NCBI GenBank assembly: GCA_017308575.1
Contig: JAFKEQ010000003.1
Span: forward strand, 868,001-932,000
Length of the DNA: 64,000 nt
Origin: Afipia sp.
Lineage (GTDB): Bacteria; Pseudomonadota; Alphaproteobacteria; Rhizobiales; Xanthobacteraceae
Direction of reading: 5' to 3'
Of this stretch, positions 8,495 to 18,581 are shown one piece after another. Both the position numbers and the translations under genes were made by a program. The notes beneath the pieces were generated by a model. That model was not told the DNA's origin, searched no databases, and saw nothing but the letters and a program-made list of their open reading frames with translations. Position 1 is the stretch's first letter. Each line of letters starts with the position of its first letter.

Positions 8495-10468
8495 ATGGCC
8501 CACCTTTATCCTGCCCAGCCCGAGGACGCGCTGGACGACACCAGTCTGCCGACACCCGCTGACCTGAAAGCCGAGCAGGCGACCCTGTTCGGGACGCTTT
8601 CGCATTTGTGGCCGTTTATCTGGCCGAGCGAGCGCTTCGATCTCAAGATGCGCGTGGTCTGGTCGATGGTGTTGCTGCTGATCGCCAAGGCAGCGACGCT
8701 GGTGGTGCCGTTCACTTTCAAATGGGCGGTAGATGCGCTGACCGGCGCAGACACCGCGCCCGTGCAGGCGTCGAATTGGACGCTGTGGCTGATCGCATCG
8801 CCGATTATCATGACGCTGAGCTATGGCGCCATGCGCATCATCATGATGGTGCTGACGCAATGGCGTGACGGCTTGTTCGCCAGCGTCGCGATGCATGCGG
8901 TCCGCCGTTTGGCCTATCTCACCTTCGTCCACATGCATGAGTTGTCGCTGCGCTTCCATCTGGAGCGCAAGACCGGCGGTTTGACCCGCGTGCTCGAGCG
9001 CGGTCGCACCGGAATCGAGACCATGGTGCGCATGGTCATCCTTCAGCTCGCGCCGACCATCGTCGAGCTGGTGCTGATGATGGGCGTGCTCCTGTGGCAG
9101 TTCGACTGGCGCTATGTGCTGGTGACGTTCGTGACCGTCGTCATCTACATGCTGTTCACGTATTATGCGACGGAATGGCGGATCGAAATCCGCCGCCGCA
9201 TGAACGATTCCGACACGGAGGCGAACACTAAGGCGATCGACTCGCTGCTCAATTACGAGACGGTGAAGTATTTCAGCGCGGAGGAGCGCGAGGCGCGGCG
9301 TTACGACAAATCGATGGAGCGTTACGAGCGTGCCAGCGTCAGCACCTATACATCGCTGGCGCTGCTCAACACCGGGCAGGCCATCATCTTCACCATCGGC
9401 TTGAGCGCGACCATGCTGATGTGCGCCATCGGCGTGCGCAACGGCACGCAGACGGTGGGTGATTTCGTCATGATCAATGCCATGATGATCCAGCTCTATC
9501 AGCCGCTGAATTTCATGGGCATGGTCTATCGCGAGATCAAGCAGGCGATCATCGACATCGAGAAGATGTTCGGCGTGCTTTCCCGGCATCCCGAGGTAAA
9601 GGATATTCCGAGCGCGCAGCCGCTGCACGTCGCCGCCGGCACCGTGCGTTTCGACGATGTGCGCTTTGCCTACGATCCCGAGCGGCCCATTCTGAAGGGC
9701 TTGAGCTTCGAGGTGCCTGCGGGCAAGACCGTCGCCATTGTCGGCCCGTCGGGGGCGGGCAAGTCCACCATCTCGCGGCTGCTGTTCCGGCTTTACGATG
9801 TGAGCGGCGGCCGGATCACCATCGACGGCCAGAACATTCGCGACGTCACGCAGGCATCGCTCCGCGCGTCCATCGGTATGGTGCCGCAGGATACCGTGCT
9901 GTTCAACGACACCATCCGTTACAACATCCGCTATGGCCGCTGGAATGCAACCGACGCGGAGGTGGAAGCAGCGGCTGCGATGGCGCAGATCGACGGCTTC
10001 ATTCGCCGCTCGCCCCATGGCTATGATACCGAGGTGGGCGAGCGCGGGCTGAAGCTCTCCGGCGGCGAGAAGCAACGTGTCGCCATCGCCCGCACAATTC
10101 TCAAAGCGCCGCCGATTCTCGTGCTGGACGAAGCGACCTCGGCGCTCGACAGCCACACCGAGCAGGAAATCCAGGACGAGTTGGACAAGGTGTCGCGCGG
10201 CCGCACGTCGCTGGTGATCGCGCATCGGTTGTCCACGATTGTCGGAGCCGACGAGATCATCGTGCTCGATCAGGGCCGTATTGCCGAACGTGGCACCCAT
10301 TCGCAACTCCTAGCCGCAAACGGCCTTTACGCGAGCATGTGGAACAGGCAACGTGAGGCTCAGGAAGCGCGGGAAAAGCTGGCCACGATGGCCGACGAGA
10401 ACATCGCGCCCAATCGTGTGCCGCCGCCAGTCGACGATTCGCTGGCAGCGCCGGAAGCCGCCGAATAA
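8495..10468 (+). CDS. Atm1/HMT1-type ABC exporter (fused permease and ATPase)
   Basis: A 657-residue half-transporter with an N-terminal six-helix domain (about residues 45-330) and a C-terminal nucleotide-binding domain. The Walker A is GPSGAGKST, the signature LSGGEKQR, Walker B ILVLDEATSALD and the switch His is in VIAHRLST. The sequence NSDTEANTKAIDSLLNYETVKYF-like segment (MNDSDTEANTKAIDSLLNYE) is typical of the Atm1 branch, which in mitochondria and alphaproteobacteria exports glutathione-related sulfur or metal compounds. The substrate is inferred from family only. It acts as a homodimer in the inner membrane. Confidence 0.9.
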   Translation: MAHLYPAQPEDALDDTSLPTPADLKAEQATLFGTLSHLWPFIWPSERFDLKMRVVWSMVLLLIAKAATLVVPFTFKWAVDALTGADTAPVQASNWTLWLIASPIIMTLSYGAMRIIMMVLTQWRDGLFASVAMHAVRRLAYLTFVHMHELSLRFHLERKTGGLTRVLERGRTGIETMVRMVILQLAPTIVELVLMMGVLLWQFDWRYVLVTFVTVVIYMLFTYYATEWRIEIRRRMNDSDTEANTKAIDSLLNYETVKYFSAEEREARRYDKSMERYERASVSTYTSLALLNTGQAIIFTIGLSATMLMCAIGVRNGTQTVGDFVMINAMMIQLYQPLNFMGMVYREIKQAIIDIEKMFGVLSRHPEVKDIPSAQPLHVAAGTVRFDDVRFAYDPERPILKGLSFEVPAGKTVAIVGPSGAGKSTISRLLFRLYDVSGGRITIDGQNIRDVTQASLRASIGMVPQDTVLFNDTIRYNIRYGRWNATDAEVEAAAAMAQIDGFIRRSPHGYDTEVGERGLKLSGGEKQRVAIARTILKAPPILVLDEATSALDSHTEQEIQDELDKVSRGRTSLVIAHRLSTIVGADEIIVLDQGRIAERGTHSQLLAANGLYASMWNRQREAQEAREKLATMADENIAPNRVPPPVDDSLAAPEAAE

Positions 10469-10502
10469 TTTCATCCAAGTCTAACCGCAGGTTCGTGAAT
10501 CC

Positions 10503-11201
10503 ATGTCCGTCGTGAAGTCCATCCGCGATCAAATTCCGCCGATCCATCCGGAGGGCTATCCCTTTATCGGTGCATTCGCCTTCGCCAGCCTGATCCTGTT
10601 CTGGATCTGGACCCCGCTTGGCTGGATCGGTTCCGCGCTGACCGTCTGGTGCGCGCTGTTCTTCCGCGATCCCGTGCGTGTGACGCCGGTCCGGGAAGGC
10701 ATCGTGGTGTCACCGGCGGACGGCCGGGTGTCGATGGTGGTGCAGTCCGTGCCGCCCGCCGAACTCGGGCTCGGCGACAAGCCGCTGCCGCGCATTTCGA
10801 TCTTCATGAGCGTGTTCAACTGCCATGTGAACCGCAGTCCTGTCGCTGGCCGGATCGAGCGCATTGCCTATCGGCCCGGCAAGTTTCTCAACGCCGACCT
10901 CGACAAGGCGAGCGAGGACAATGAACGCAACTCGCTGGTGATTTCGACCCCGGCGGGCCGCATCGGCGTGATCCAGATCGCGGGTCTCGTGGCACGGCGC
11001 ATCGTGTCCTTCGTCAAGGAGGGGCAGGTTCTCGGCGCGGGTGAGCGTTTCGGCCTGATCCGCTTCGGGTCGCGGCTCGACGTCTATCTGCCGGAAGGCG
11101 CCAAATCGCTGGTCTCGGAAGGCCAGACAGCCATTGCTGGCGAAACCGTGCTGGCGGATTTCAAGCTCGGCGACGGCGGCCGCAGCTACCGGGTCGATTA
11201 A
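10503..11201 (+). CDS. psd: Phosphatidylserine decarboxylase proenzyme
   Basis: The enzyme converts phosphatidylserine to phosphatidylethanolamine at the inner membrane. It is 232 residues, the short bacterial type, with a hydrophobic N-terminal part ([12 protein letters not shown]). The self-cleavage site that creates the pyruvoyl group is the GS in [11 protein letters not shown] near the C-terminus. Other conserved segments are [10 protein letters not shown] and [16 protein letters not shown]. It is followed by pssA, which makes its substrate, so the two genes form a phospholipid operon. Confidence 0.95.
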   Translation: MSVVKSIRDQIPPIHPEGYPFIGAFAFASLILFWIWTPLGWIGSALTVWCALFFRDPVRVTPVREGIVVSPADGRVSMVVQSVPPAELGLGDKPLPRISIFMSVFNCHVNRSPVAGRIERIAYRPGKFLNADLDKASEDNERNSLVISTPAGRIGVIQIAGLVARRIVSFVKEGQVLGAGERFGLIRFGSRLDVYLPEGAKSLVSEGQTAIAGETVLADFKLGDGGRSYRVD

Positions 11202-11243
11202 CCAGTCGTCCATCAGGCTTTTCGCCACAATGGTGAAGGAGAG

Positions 11244-11267
11244 TGGGGCCTGCTATACAAGGCCCCA
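11244..11267 (+). promoter_or_regulatory. Hairpin over the pssA start
   Basis: TGGGGCC (11244-11250) pairs with GGCCCCA (11261-11267) around a 10-base loop. The 3' arm includes the first base of the pssA ATG. The AAGGAG ribosome-binding-like sequence lies just upstream of the hairpin (11236-11241), too far from the ATG unless the stem forms and brings it closer. A translational control role is possible but unproven. Confidence 0.35.
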
Positions 11268-12151
11268 TGACCATGCTTCCCGATCCCAGTTCGTCCGACT
11301 TGCGCCGCCGCCGGTTTCGTCAAATTCCGGTCCGGACGCTCGTGCCCAACGTCATTACGTTGCTGGCGATCTGCGCCGGTCTGACGGCGATCCGGCTGTC
11401 GATCGAAGGCCGCAACGAACTGGCGCTCGGCGCCATCGTGTTCGCCGCGATCCTCGATGGGATCGACGGGCGCGTGGCGCGCATGATCAAGGGACAGTCC
11501 CGCTTCGGCGCCGAACTCGACAGCCTTGCGGACTTCGTCAATTTCGGTGTGGCGCCGGCGCTGATCCTGTATTTCTGGCAGCTCCATGACCTGAACAATG
11601 TCGGCTGGATCGCGGCGATGATCTTTGCGATCAGCGGCGGGCTGCGGCTGGCGCGTTTCAACGCCACCATGGACGATCCGAACAAGCCGGCATTCGCCGC
11701 GAATTACTTCACCGGCGTGCCTGCGCCGCTGGGTGCCATCTGCGTGCTGCTGCCGATGTATCTGGTGTTTATCGGCGGGCCGCAGTTGCCGACTCCGATC
11801 ATTGCGATCTTCACGCTGGCGATTGCGTTCCTGATGGTATCGCGCCTGCCGGTGTTTTCCGGCAAGATGCTCGGCGGCAAGATCGCGCCGGACATGGTGC
11901 TGCCGGTGGTCGTGCTGGTGGTGCTGTTTATCGCGGTGCTGATCAGCTACCCGTGGCATCTGCTGACTTGCGGCTCGCTGATCTATCTCCTGAGCCTTCC
12001 GATCGGATGGAAGTCGTACCGGGATCATGAGCGCCGTGCACGTGCGGCCGAGGCGGCGGCGCAGCCGTCCACCAGCTTCGGCGGCGATGTGCCGGACTTT
12101 TCCACGCCTGCCGAGACGGCTTCGGATGATCGCCCTGCGCGGTTGAACTAG
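11267..12151 (+). CDS. pssA: CDP-diacylglycerol-serine O-phosphatidyltransferase
   Basis: The enzyme makes phosphatidylserine from CDP-diacylglycerol and serine. It has 294 residues, several membrane helices, and a perfect CDP-alcohol phosphotransferase signature, DGRVAR-x8-G-x3-D-x3-D, in the segment from DGRVARMIKG to LDSLADF. The start is ATG 11267 (MTMLPDPS), chosen because homologous proteins start close to the first helix; an upstream GTG at 11243 is in frame. It sits 65 bases behind psd, so substrate and product steps of phosphatidylethanolamine synthesis are linked. Confidence 0.95.
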   Translation: MTMLPDPSSSDLRRRRFRQIPVRTLVPNVITLLAICAGLTAIRLSIEGRNELALGAIVFAAILDGIDGRVARMIKGQSRFGAELDSLADFVNFGVAPALILYFWQLHDLNNVGWIAAMIFAISGGLRLARFNATMDDPNKPAFAANYFTGVPAPLGAICVLLPMYLVFIGGPQLPTPIIAIFTLAIAFLMVSRLPVFSGKMLGGKIAPDMVLPVVVLVVLFIAVLISYPWHLLTCGSLIYLLSLPIGWKSYRDHERRARAAEAAAQPSTSFGGDVPDFSTPAETASDDRPARLN

Positions 12152-12280
12152 CGCTCCCACGCGTCTTAACCAGTCGTTCATACTTAAAATTACGTTTACG
12201 CGAATTTAATCGCCTCGACGCTAGGGTTCCGACGCGCGCTCAGAACGGGCTGCGCTGTCGCGTTGCGTCGGAGTGTTTCA

Positions 12281-13054
12281 ATGGATATCGCCACCGGGGC
12301 GGGCCTGCTCATTGGAGTTATCGTTCTCACCATTCTGGTGCTGCTCGGCGGTGACTTCAGGATTTTCTACGATGTCCACGCCGTCATCATCATCTTCGGC
12401 GGCTCCTTCGCCGCGACCCTGATCCGTTTTCCTTTTGCCGCCATCATCCACGGCATGCCGATGGGCATGAAGTATGCGTTCACGATGCGCAACAAGACGT
12501 CGCGTGAACTGGTGGATGAATTGGCGCAACTCGCGGAAATCGCCCGCAAGCAGGGGCCTGTCGGCCTCGAAAAGGTCGAAACCGACGATGCCTTTCTCGC
12601 CAAGGGAATCCGCTATGTGGCGGACGGTTACGATCTGGATTTCATCCGCGACAATCTCGAGCGCGATCGCGACAACTTCCTCATGCACCTGAACGAGGGC
12701 GGCAAAATCTATCGCGCCATCGGCGACTGCGCCCCGGCGTTCGGAATGATCGGCACGCTGATCGGCATGGTTCAGATGTTCTCCAATATGTCCGACCCGT
12801 CCAAGCTCGGTCCGTTCATGGCGATTTCACTGCTGGCGACCTTGTACGGCGCGCTGGTTGCGAACCTGATCTGTTTGCCGATCGCCGACAAGCTGCACGT
12901 CAAGGTGACCGATGAAGACACCAATAGGACGCTGATTATCGACGGCATCCTGATGATCCGTGACGCGAAGTCTCCGACGCTCGTGCGTGAAATGCTGCTG
13001 GCGTATCTGCCCGAGAAGCATCGCCATGAAGAGGGCGAGCCGGTTCCGGCTTGA
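12281..13054 (+). CDS. MotA/TolQ/ExbB-family stator protein, PomA/MotA-like
   Basis: A 257-residue inner-membrane protein with four predicted helices: two near the N-terminus (LLIGVIVLTILVLLGG and VHAVIIIFGGSFAATLI) and two near residues 150-210 (GDCAPAFGMIGTLIGMVQM and AISLLATLYGALVANLICLPI). Those last two form the ion channel in this family. The length and the cytoplasmic segment VETDDAFLAKGIRYVADG are like the shorter PomA/MotA type. It is followed at 31 bases by a MotB-like gene, so the pair should form one ion-driven stator. No flagellar genes are near. Confidence 0.85.
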   Translation: MDIATGAGLLIGVIVLTILVLLGGDFRIFYDVHAVIIIFGGSFAATLIRFPFAAIIHGMPMGMKYAFTMRNKTSRELVDELAQLAEIARKQGPVGLEKVETDDAFLAKGIRYVADGYDLDFIRDNLERDRDNFLMHLNEGGKIYRAIGDCAPAFGMIGTLIGMVQMFSNMSDPSKLGPFMAISLLATLYGALVANLICLPIADKLHVKVTDEDTNRTLIIDGILMIRDAKSPTLVREMLLAYLPEKHRHEEGEPVPA

Positions 13055-13085
13055 CGTTCGCGCTTGATGTAGGACGGCAGGGAAG

Positions 13086-13916
13086 ATGGCCAAGAAAAAG
13101 AAGGGCGACGAGCACGCGGGCGGTCACGGCTGGTTCGTGACCTTCGCTGACCTGATGGCGCTTCTCATGAGCTTCTTCGTGATGCTCGTGGCGTTCTCGA
13201 CCCAGGACCAGCAGAAGTTGAAGATCGTCGCCGGCTCGATGCGCGATGCTTTCGGCGTCCAGAATCAGTCGCGCTTTTCCGGCCTGATCGAGTCCGACGG
13301 ATTGCCGACGCGCCCCAAGATGCGCAACGTTGCCCATATTCCGCCCGAGGAAGCCTCCAACAATCCGACGCCGGATCAGGAAGACCGGAACAAGACGGCC
13401 GGCGCGCGGATGAAGACGGATCGTGAATTTGCGCTGGCGTCGGCGTCGCTGCGCCAGTCGCTGCAGGACCTGCCGGAAATCTCCGAACTGTCCAAGCACA
13501 TCATGTTCGAGGAAACCAAGCAGGGGCTGAACCTCGAAATCGTCGATCAGGATGGCCGCGCCATGTTCGCCGACGGTTCCAAGCAGCCGCTGGAGCGGAC
13601 CCGCCGCCTGATCCAGAAGCTTGCGGGACCGCTGAAGGCGACACCGCTGCCGATCTCGATCGTCGGCCACACCTCCGCCGACTATGTTCCCCTGAGGTCG
13701 GGTTATGGCGGGTTCGACCTGTCCGCGGACCGGGCCAATGTTGTTCGGCAGATCCTGGAGCAGGAGGGGCTGCCGATCTCGCATATCGCCTCCGTCGCGG
13801 GGAAGGCCGATACCCAGCCGCTGTTCCCGGACGATCCCTCGCTGGCTGCAAACCGGCGCGTGACCATCACCTTGATGCGTGAAGAGCCGCCGCTTCCCCC
13901 TAATCTCAAGCCCTAA
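13086..13916 (+). CDS. MotB-like stator protein with OmpA peptidoglycan-binding domain
   Basis: A 276-residue partner of the preceding MotA-like protein. A Lys-rich N-terminus is followed by one membrane helix, FVTFADLMALLMSFFVMLVA, in which Asp22 fits the ion-binding Asp of MotB. The C-terminal OmpA/MotB domain (about residues 175-270) includes IVGHTSADYVP, LSADRANVVRQIL and AANRRVTI, the peptidoglycan-binding core. It should anchor the stator to the wall. Whether it drives flagella or another machine cannot be told from this window. Confidence 0.85.
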   Translation: MAKKKKGDEHAGGHGWFVTFADLMALLMSFFVMLVAFSTQDQQKLKIVAGSMRDAFGVQNQSRFSGLIESDGLPTRPKMRNVAHIPPEEASNNPTPDQEDRNKTAGARMKTDREFALASASLRQSLQDLPEISELSKHIMFEETKQGLNLEIVDQDGRAMFADGSKQPLERTRRLIQKLAGPLKATPLPISIVGHTSADYVPLRSGYGGFDLSADRANVVRQILEQEGLPISHIASVAGKADTQPLFPDDPSLAANRRVTITLMREEPPLPPNLKP

Positions 13917-13923
13917 GTCTTCC

Positions 13924-13935
13924 GTATTATAATAC
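13924..13935. promoter_or_regulatory. 12-base palindrome upstream of the first kup
   Basis: GTATTATAATAC is a perfect 12-base palindrome eight bases after the motB-like stop and about 140 bases before the first kup ATG. It is AT-rich in a GC-rich background and contains a TATAAT -10 box on both strands. A TTGC- or TTGACA-type -35 is not clear. It may be part of a promoter or operator for kup. Confidence 0.25.
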
Positions 13936-14072
13936 CTAACAACAGATATGTTTCTGCGGTTCCTTTGAGGCATCGCAGTAGACATCGCATGGCAGTGCTA
14001 TAAGAACCGCCACTCCAAAGGCGATACCGGCCAGCCCGGGATCTCAAGAAACTGTCAGAGCGTTCCTCGATC

Positions 14073-15971
14073 ATGGCTGCCAGCGACACTCCCGATACGC
14101 CCCAGGAGGTGCAAGTCAGCACCGGCTTCTGGGCTCTGACGCTCGGGAGCATCGGGGTGGTCTTCGGCGATATCGGCACGTCGCCGCTCTACGCTTTCAG
14201 AGAAGCCGTCCACAACGCCTCCGGCGGCGGCCCCGTTTCCCGCGAGATCGTGCTTGGCGTTCTTTCGCTGATCCTGTGGTCGCTGATCGTCGTCGTCACT
14301 CTCAAGTATGTGCTGATCCTGCTGCGCGCAGACAACAACGGCGAGGGCGGCACGCTGTCCCTGATGGCGCTCGGGCAGCGCGTCATGAAGCGGCGCAGCT
14401 GGTTTTTGCTGGCGCTTGGCGTCATCGGCGGATCGATGTTCCTCGGCGACGCGATGATCACACCTGCCATCTCCGTGCTGTCAGCCGTGGAAGGTCTGAA
14501 ATTCGCGGCCCCGGCGCTGGAACACTATGTGGTGCCGCTGGCGATCCTCGTTCTGCTCTGTCTGTTCGCGGTGCAGAGCCGTGGAACGGCGCTGGTGGCC
14601 AGCGCTTTTGGTCCCGTCATGATCGTCTGGTTTCTGACGCTTGGCGTTATGGGGCTGATGCATATCAGTGACGACCCGGGCATCGTGCATGCGATGAATC
14701 CCATCTTCGCCGTCGAGTTTCTGCTGACTCATGGCGTGATCGGCCTGGTGATTCTGGGCGCGGTGTTTCTGTCTGTGACGGGTGGCGAGGCGCTCTATGC
14801 CGATCTCGGTCACTTCGGCCGCAAGCCGATCCAGACGGCATGGCTCTATTTCGTGCTGCCGTGCCTGCTGCTGAATTATTTCGGGCAGGGAGCCTTGGTG
14901 CTGTCGCATCCGGAAGCCATCGAGAATCCATTCTATCGCATGGTGCCGGAAAAGGTTCTTGTGCCGCTGATCTGCCTTGCGACGGCGGCGACAGTGATCG
15001 CCAGCCAGGCGGTTATTACCGGCGCATTCTCGCTGGTGCGGCAGGCGATTCAGCTCGGGCTGCTGCCGCGCTTCGAAGTTCGCTACACGTCCGAATCTCA
15101 TGCTGGCCAGATCTATCTGCCACGCGTGAACATCATGCTGCTGATCGGCGTGCTTCTGCTTGTCGGTCTGTTCCGGACATCGAGCGGGCTGGCGTCGGCT
15201 TATGGCATCGCTGTGTCCACCACCATGGTATGCGACGGCATCATGTGCTTCGTCGTGATCTGGAAGCTATGGAACTGGCGTGCCGCCACGGCGGCTGCTC
15301 TGATGATTCCGCTGGTGGTGGTCGATCTGACCTTCCTGACCGCCAATCTGCTCAAGCTCCTGCAGGGCGCATGGGTCCCGGTGCTGTTCGGAATCCTGAT
15401 GGCCGGGATGATCTGGACGTGGCGGCGCGGCGCGGCGATCCTCATCAACAAGACCCGGCGCACCGAAGTGCCGTTGGTCGATCTGATCAAGAGCCTCGAG
15501 AAGCGGCCACCTCATATCGTGAAAGGCACGGCCGTCTTTCTCACTAGCGATCCGGAATATGTGCCGACGGCATTGCTGCATAATCTCAAGCACAACAAGG
15601 TTCTCCACGAACACAATGTGATCCTGACCATCCGCACGGCGGAAACGCCGCGGGTCGATCTGATCGATCGTGTATGGATTGAAGCGATCAGCGATAAATT
15701 CACGGCTGTCCGGCTGAACTTCGGTTTCATGGAATCGCCGAACGTGCCGAAGGCTCTGGCAATCGCGCGCAAGCTCGGCTGGCAGTTCGACATCATGTCG
15801 ACGTCGTTCTTTGTCTCGCGCCGTTCGCTCAAGCCTGCGGCGCAGTCCGGCATGCCGCGCTGGCAGGACCATCTTTTTATCGCCATGAGCCGGTCGGCGA
15901 ACGACGCTACGGACTATTTCCAGATCCCCACCGGCCGCGTGGTGGAAGTCGGGACTCAGGTGACGATCTGA
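14073..15971 (+). CDS. kup: Kup-family potassium uptake protein (first of two)
   Basis: A 632-residue K+/H+ symporter of the KUP/HAK family with about twelve membrane helices. The N-terminal signature [18 protein letters not shown] is present, with [17 protein letters not shown] and the loop [15 protein letters not shown]. The long hydrophilic C-terminal domain ends in [19 protein letters not shown]. It is a close paralogue of the next gene: the two share these signatures and an almost identical C-terminus. It likely imports K+ at low concentration. Confidence 0.96.
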   Translation: MAASDTPDTPQEVQVSTGFWALTLGSIGVVFGDIGTSPLYAFREAVHNASGGGPVSREIVLGVLSLILWSLIVVVTLKYVLILLRADNNGEGGTLSLMALGQRVMKRRSWFLLALGVIGGSMFLGDAMITPAISVLSAVEGLKFAAPALEHYVVPLAILVLLCLFAVQSRGTALVASAFGPVMIVWFLTLGVMGLMHISDDPGIVHAMNPIFAVEFLLTHGVIGLVILGAVFLSVTGGEALYADLGHFGRKPIQTAWLYFVLPCLLLNYFGQGALVLSHPEAIENPFYRMVPEKVLVPLICLATAATVIASQAVITGAFSLVRQAIQLGLLPRFEVRYTSESHAGQIYLPRVNIMLLIGVLLLVGLFRTSSGLASAYGIAVSTTMVCDGIMCFVVIWKLWNWRAATAAALMIPLVVVDLTFLTANLLKLLQGAWVPVLFGILMAGMIWTWRRGAAILINKTRRTEVPLVDLIKSLEKRPPHIVKGTAVFLTSDPEYVPTALLHNLKHNKVLHEHNVILTIRTAETPRVDLIDRVWIEAISDKFTAVRLNFGFMESPNVPKALAIARKLGWQFDIMSTSFFVSRRSLKPAAQSGMPRWQDHLFIAMSRSANDATDYFQIPTGRVVEVGTQVTI

Positions 15972-15977
15972 CCGTTC

Positions 15978-16004
15978 ATGCCATTTGCCATGTGGCAAAG
16001 GCAT
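15978..16004 (+). terminator. Hairpin after the first kup
   Basis: ATGCC-a-TTTGCCA (15978-15990), a TG loop, and TGGCAAAGGCAT (15993-16004) form a 12-pair stem with one bulged A, starting seven bases past the stop codon. There is no run of T after it, so it may protect the 3' end or help Rho-dependent ending rather than act as a classic intrinsic terminator. Confidence 0.45.
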
Positions 16005-16188
16005 ATCAGGAGAGCGAACTTCGCTTAGCCGGACGAAACGGGCGGGATTATAAGCCTGCGCCGCAGCTTATTGTTGCACACGCTTTCAAGGGGGCCGGTC
16101 ACCGGTTCGCGTGAAGAAAGCGTCATTCGGCAGATATGAGAGCCATAGGTTCTGATTTTCGAGCCTTTTGACCCCAAGGCATATTTTC

Positions 16189-18117
16189 ATGACAAGCGAC
16201 ATATCGACGTCCGCGGCGGGAACGCCGGCGGCAAACGGTCATGGCGAAGCTCATTCCACGGCATCTTTCAAGGCGCTGATGATTGGCAGCATCGGCGTCG
16301 TTTACGGCGACATCGGCACCAGCCCACTCTATGCATTTCGCGAAGCGGTGACGGCAGCCAGCGCAAATGCAGTCCCCGGCGGCGGGGCGGGGCCTGTGCT
16401 CGGCGTGTTGTCATTGATCCTGTGGGCACTCATCGTCGTCGTGACCTTGAAGTACGTAGTGATCCTGCTGCGCGCGGACAACAACGGCGAGGGCGGTACG
16501 CTTGCGCTGATGGCGCTGGCGCAACGCGCGCTGGGCACCAGCGGCGGAATCATCGTGCTGCTCGGCATCATCAGCGGCGCATTGTTCTATGGAGACGCGG
16601 TGATCACGCCGGCGCTGTCGGTCCTATCGGCGGTCGAGGGCATCAAGCTGGCGACATCCGCGCTCGATCACTACGTCGTTCCCATCACGGTGCTCATTCT
16701 CGTCGCGCTGTTCGCGGTTCAGTCGCGCGGCACGGCGCGTGTGGCGGCGTTTTTCGGCCCCATCATGGGTTTCTGGTTCGCGGTGATCGCCGTGGCCGCG
16801 CTTCCATTGATCGCGCAGCAGCCCGGGGTGTTGGCGGCATTCAATCCGGCCTATGCGGTCTCGTTCCTGCTTGGACATGGCTATATCGGTCTGGTGACCC
16901 TGGGTGCGGTCTTTCTCGCCGTCACAGGTGCGGAAGCGCTCTATGCCGATCTCGGCCATTTCGGTAAGCGTCCGATCCAGAGCGCGTGGCTGTTTCTCGT
17001 GCTCCCGTCGCTGGCGCTGAATTATCTCGGTCAGGCAGCATTGGTGATGAGTCGGCCGGACACGATCGAAAATCCGTTCTTCCTGATGTTCCCGGACTGG
17101 GCGCTGGTGCCGATGGTGGTCCTTGCAACCGTGGCAACCGTGATCGCGAGCCAGGCTGTCATCACCGGTGCTTATTCGCTGACGCGGCAGGCGATTCAGC
17201 TCGGCCTGATGCCGCGTTTTGAGATCAGGCACACGTCGGAAGCTCATTCGGGCCAGATCTACATTCCGCGCGTCAACATCCTCCTGCTGGTCATCGTTCT
17301 GATGCTGGTGATCCTGTTCCGCTCGTCGAGTGCGCTGGCGTCCGCCTACGGCATCTCGGTTACCGGCACGATGGTGGTGACGGGAATGATGGGCTTTGTG
17401 GTGATCTGGAAGGTCTGGAAATGGCATCCGCTGGCGGCTGCCGCGCTGATCGCGCCATTCCTGCTGCTGGACCTGACTTTTCTGTCGGCCAATCTGCTGA
17501 AGGTCTTCGAGGGCGGCTGGGTGCCGCTTGCGCTCGGCGGCATTGTCATGCTGCTGATGTACACATGGCGGCGCGGCAGCAAGTTACTCTACGAGAAATC
17601 GCACAAGCAGGAGATTCCGCTTCGCGATCTGATTACGATGCTGGAGAAGAAGCCGCCGCAGCGCGTGCCCGGCACCGCGGTGTTCTTCACCAGCAACCCG
17701 GATTTTGCTCCGACAGCGCTGATGCATAGTCTGAAGCACTACAAGGTGCTGCATCAGAAGAACGTCATTCTCACCATCGAGACGGCGCAGACGCCGCGGA
17801 TCGATCCGGCGGAGCGCTTCCGGTTCGAGGAGATCACGGACGGGTTCGCGCGGGCGACGCTCAGGTTCGGGTTCATGGAATCCCCCAACGTGCCGAAGAC
17901 GCTGGGGCTGGCCCGTAAATCCGGTTGGCAGTTCGACATCATGTCCACCTCGTTCTTCCTGTCGCGCCGTGCGCTCAAGCCCGCCGCGCATTCGGGGATG
18001 CCGCGCTGGCAGGATCATCTGTTCATCTCACTGAGCCGCTCGGCCAACGACGCGACGGACTACTTCCAGATTCCCACTGGCCGCGTGGTGGAGGTGGGGA
18101 CCCAGATCACGATTTGA
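16189..18117 (+). CDS. kup: Kup-family potassium uptake protein (second of two)
   Basis: A 642-residue paralogue of the preceding Kup protein. It has [50 protein letters not shown] and the C-terminus [19 protein letters not shown]. The start is ATG 16189; a TTG at 16168 is in frame but less likely. The first about 25 residues are a Ser/Ala/Gly-rich tail that differs from the first copy. The two genes are 217 bases apart in the same direction, with a hairpin between them, so each may have its own promoter. Confidence 0.96.
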   Translation: MTSDISTSAAGTPAANGHGEAHSTASFKALMIGSIGVVYGDIGTSPLYAFREAVTAASANAVPGGGAGPVLGVLSLILWALIVVVTLKYVVILLRADNNGEGGTLALMALAQRALGTSGGIIVLLGIISGALFYGDAVITPALSVLSAVEGIKLATSALDHYVVPITVLILVALFAVQSRGTARVAAFFGPIMGFWFAVIAVAALPLIAQQPGVLAAFNPAYAVSFLLGHGYIGLVTLGAVFLAVTGAEALYADLGHFGKRPIQSAWLFLVLPSLALNYLGQAALVMSRPDTIENPFFLMFPDWALVPMVVLATVATVIASQAVITGAYSLTRQAIQLGLMPRFEIRHTSEAHSGQIYIPRVNILLLVIVLMLVILFRSSSALASAYGISVTGTMVVTGMMGFVVIWKVWKWHPLAAAALIAPFLLLDLTFLSANLLKVFEGGWVPLALGGIVMLLMYTWRRGSKLLYEKSHKQEIPLRDLITMLEKKPPQRVPGTAVFFTSNPDFAPTALMHSLKHYKVLHQKNVILTIETAQTPRIDPAERFRFEEITDGFARATLRFGFMESPNVPKTLGLARKSGWQFDIMSTSFFLSRRALKPAAHSGMPRWQDHLFISLSRSANDATDYFQIPTGRVVEVGTQITI

Positions 18118-18250
18118 CCTATCGCATTCCATGGCGGCGCTTGATTTTCTCCCTGTAAAAAGAGAGGTTGAGCGCCGTTCGCGCTTATTTTGGACGCGGT
18201 TTCCCGAACGCCAAGGCACATTTTCCGGGACCGCGCGAGTGGAGGTCGAT

Positions 18251-18574
18251 GTGTCGAAAGTTCATGATTTGACGCCGCAGGAGGTTGCCGCCGGGATCGC
18301 GCAGGGGCGCTATCTGCTGGTGGACGTGCGCGAGCCGAACGAAGTGGAGGTCGAGGCTTATCCCGATGCGGTGACAGTGCCACTCTCGACCTTCGATCCT
18401 GCCGCGATTCCCGATCCGCAGGGCAAGACCGTGGTGTTCGCCTGTCGCTCCGGCAAACGCTCGGTGACGGCATCGCTCGCTGCGCAGGCTGCGGGCAAGC
18501 CTTACGACTCTCATCTGGCCGGCGGTATGCTGGCATGGAAGGCCGCGGGCCTGCCGTCCAAGACTGGCGGCTGA
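18251..18574 (+). CDS. Rhodanese-like domain protein
   Basis: A 107-residue single-domain rhodanese. The start is GTG 18251, which has GGAGG five bases upstream (18241-18245). The active-site loop is CRSGKRS, with the catalytic Cys in VFACRSGKRSV, and the domain has VDVREPNEVEVE near residue 26. Such proteins move sulfane sulfur from thiosulfate or persulfides to acceptors in the cytoplasm. It is eight bases ahead of the aminotransferase gene and probably shares its message. Confidence 0.88.
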   Translation: MSKVHDLTPQEVAAGIAQGRYLLVDVREPNEVEVEAYPDAVTVPLSTFDPAAIPDPQGKTVVFACRSGKRSVTASLAAQAAGKPYDSHLAGGMLAWKAAGLPSKTGG

Positions 18575-18581
18575 TTTTCGC

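Noticed and set aside
8492..10306. A 604-codon open frame on the minus strand over the ABC exporter gene
   Set aside because: It is antisense to a gene with all ABC motifs and its product is His/Asp/Arg-rich without any family signature, as is usual for shadow frames in GC-rich DNA.
12281..13916. ExbB/ExbD or TolQ/TolR pair
   Set aside because: The second protein has an OmpA peptidoglycan-binding domain and a MotB-type helix, not an ExbD/TolR domain.
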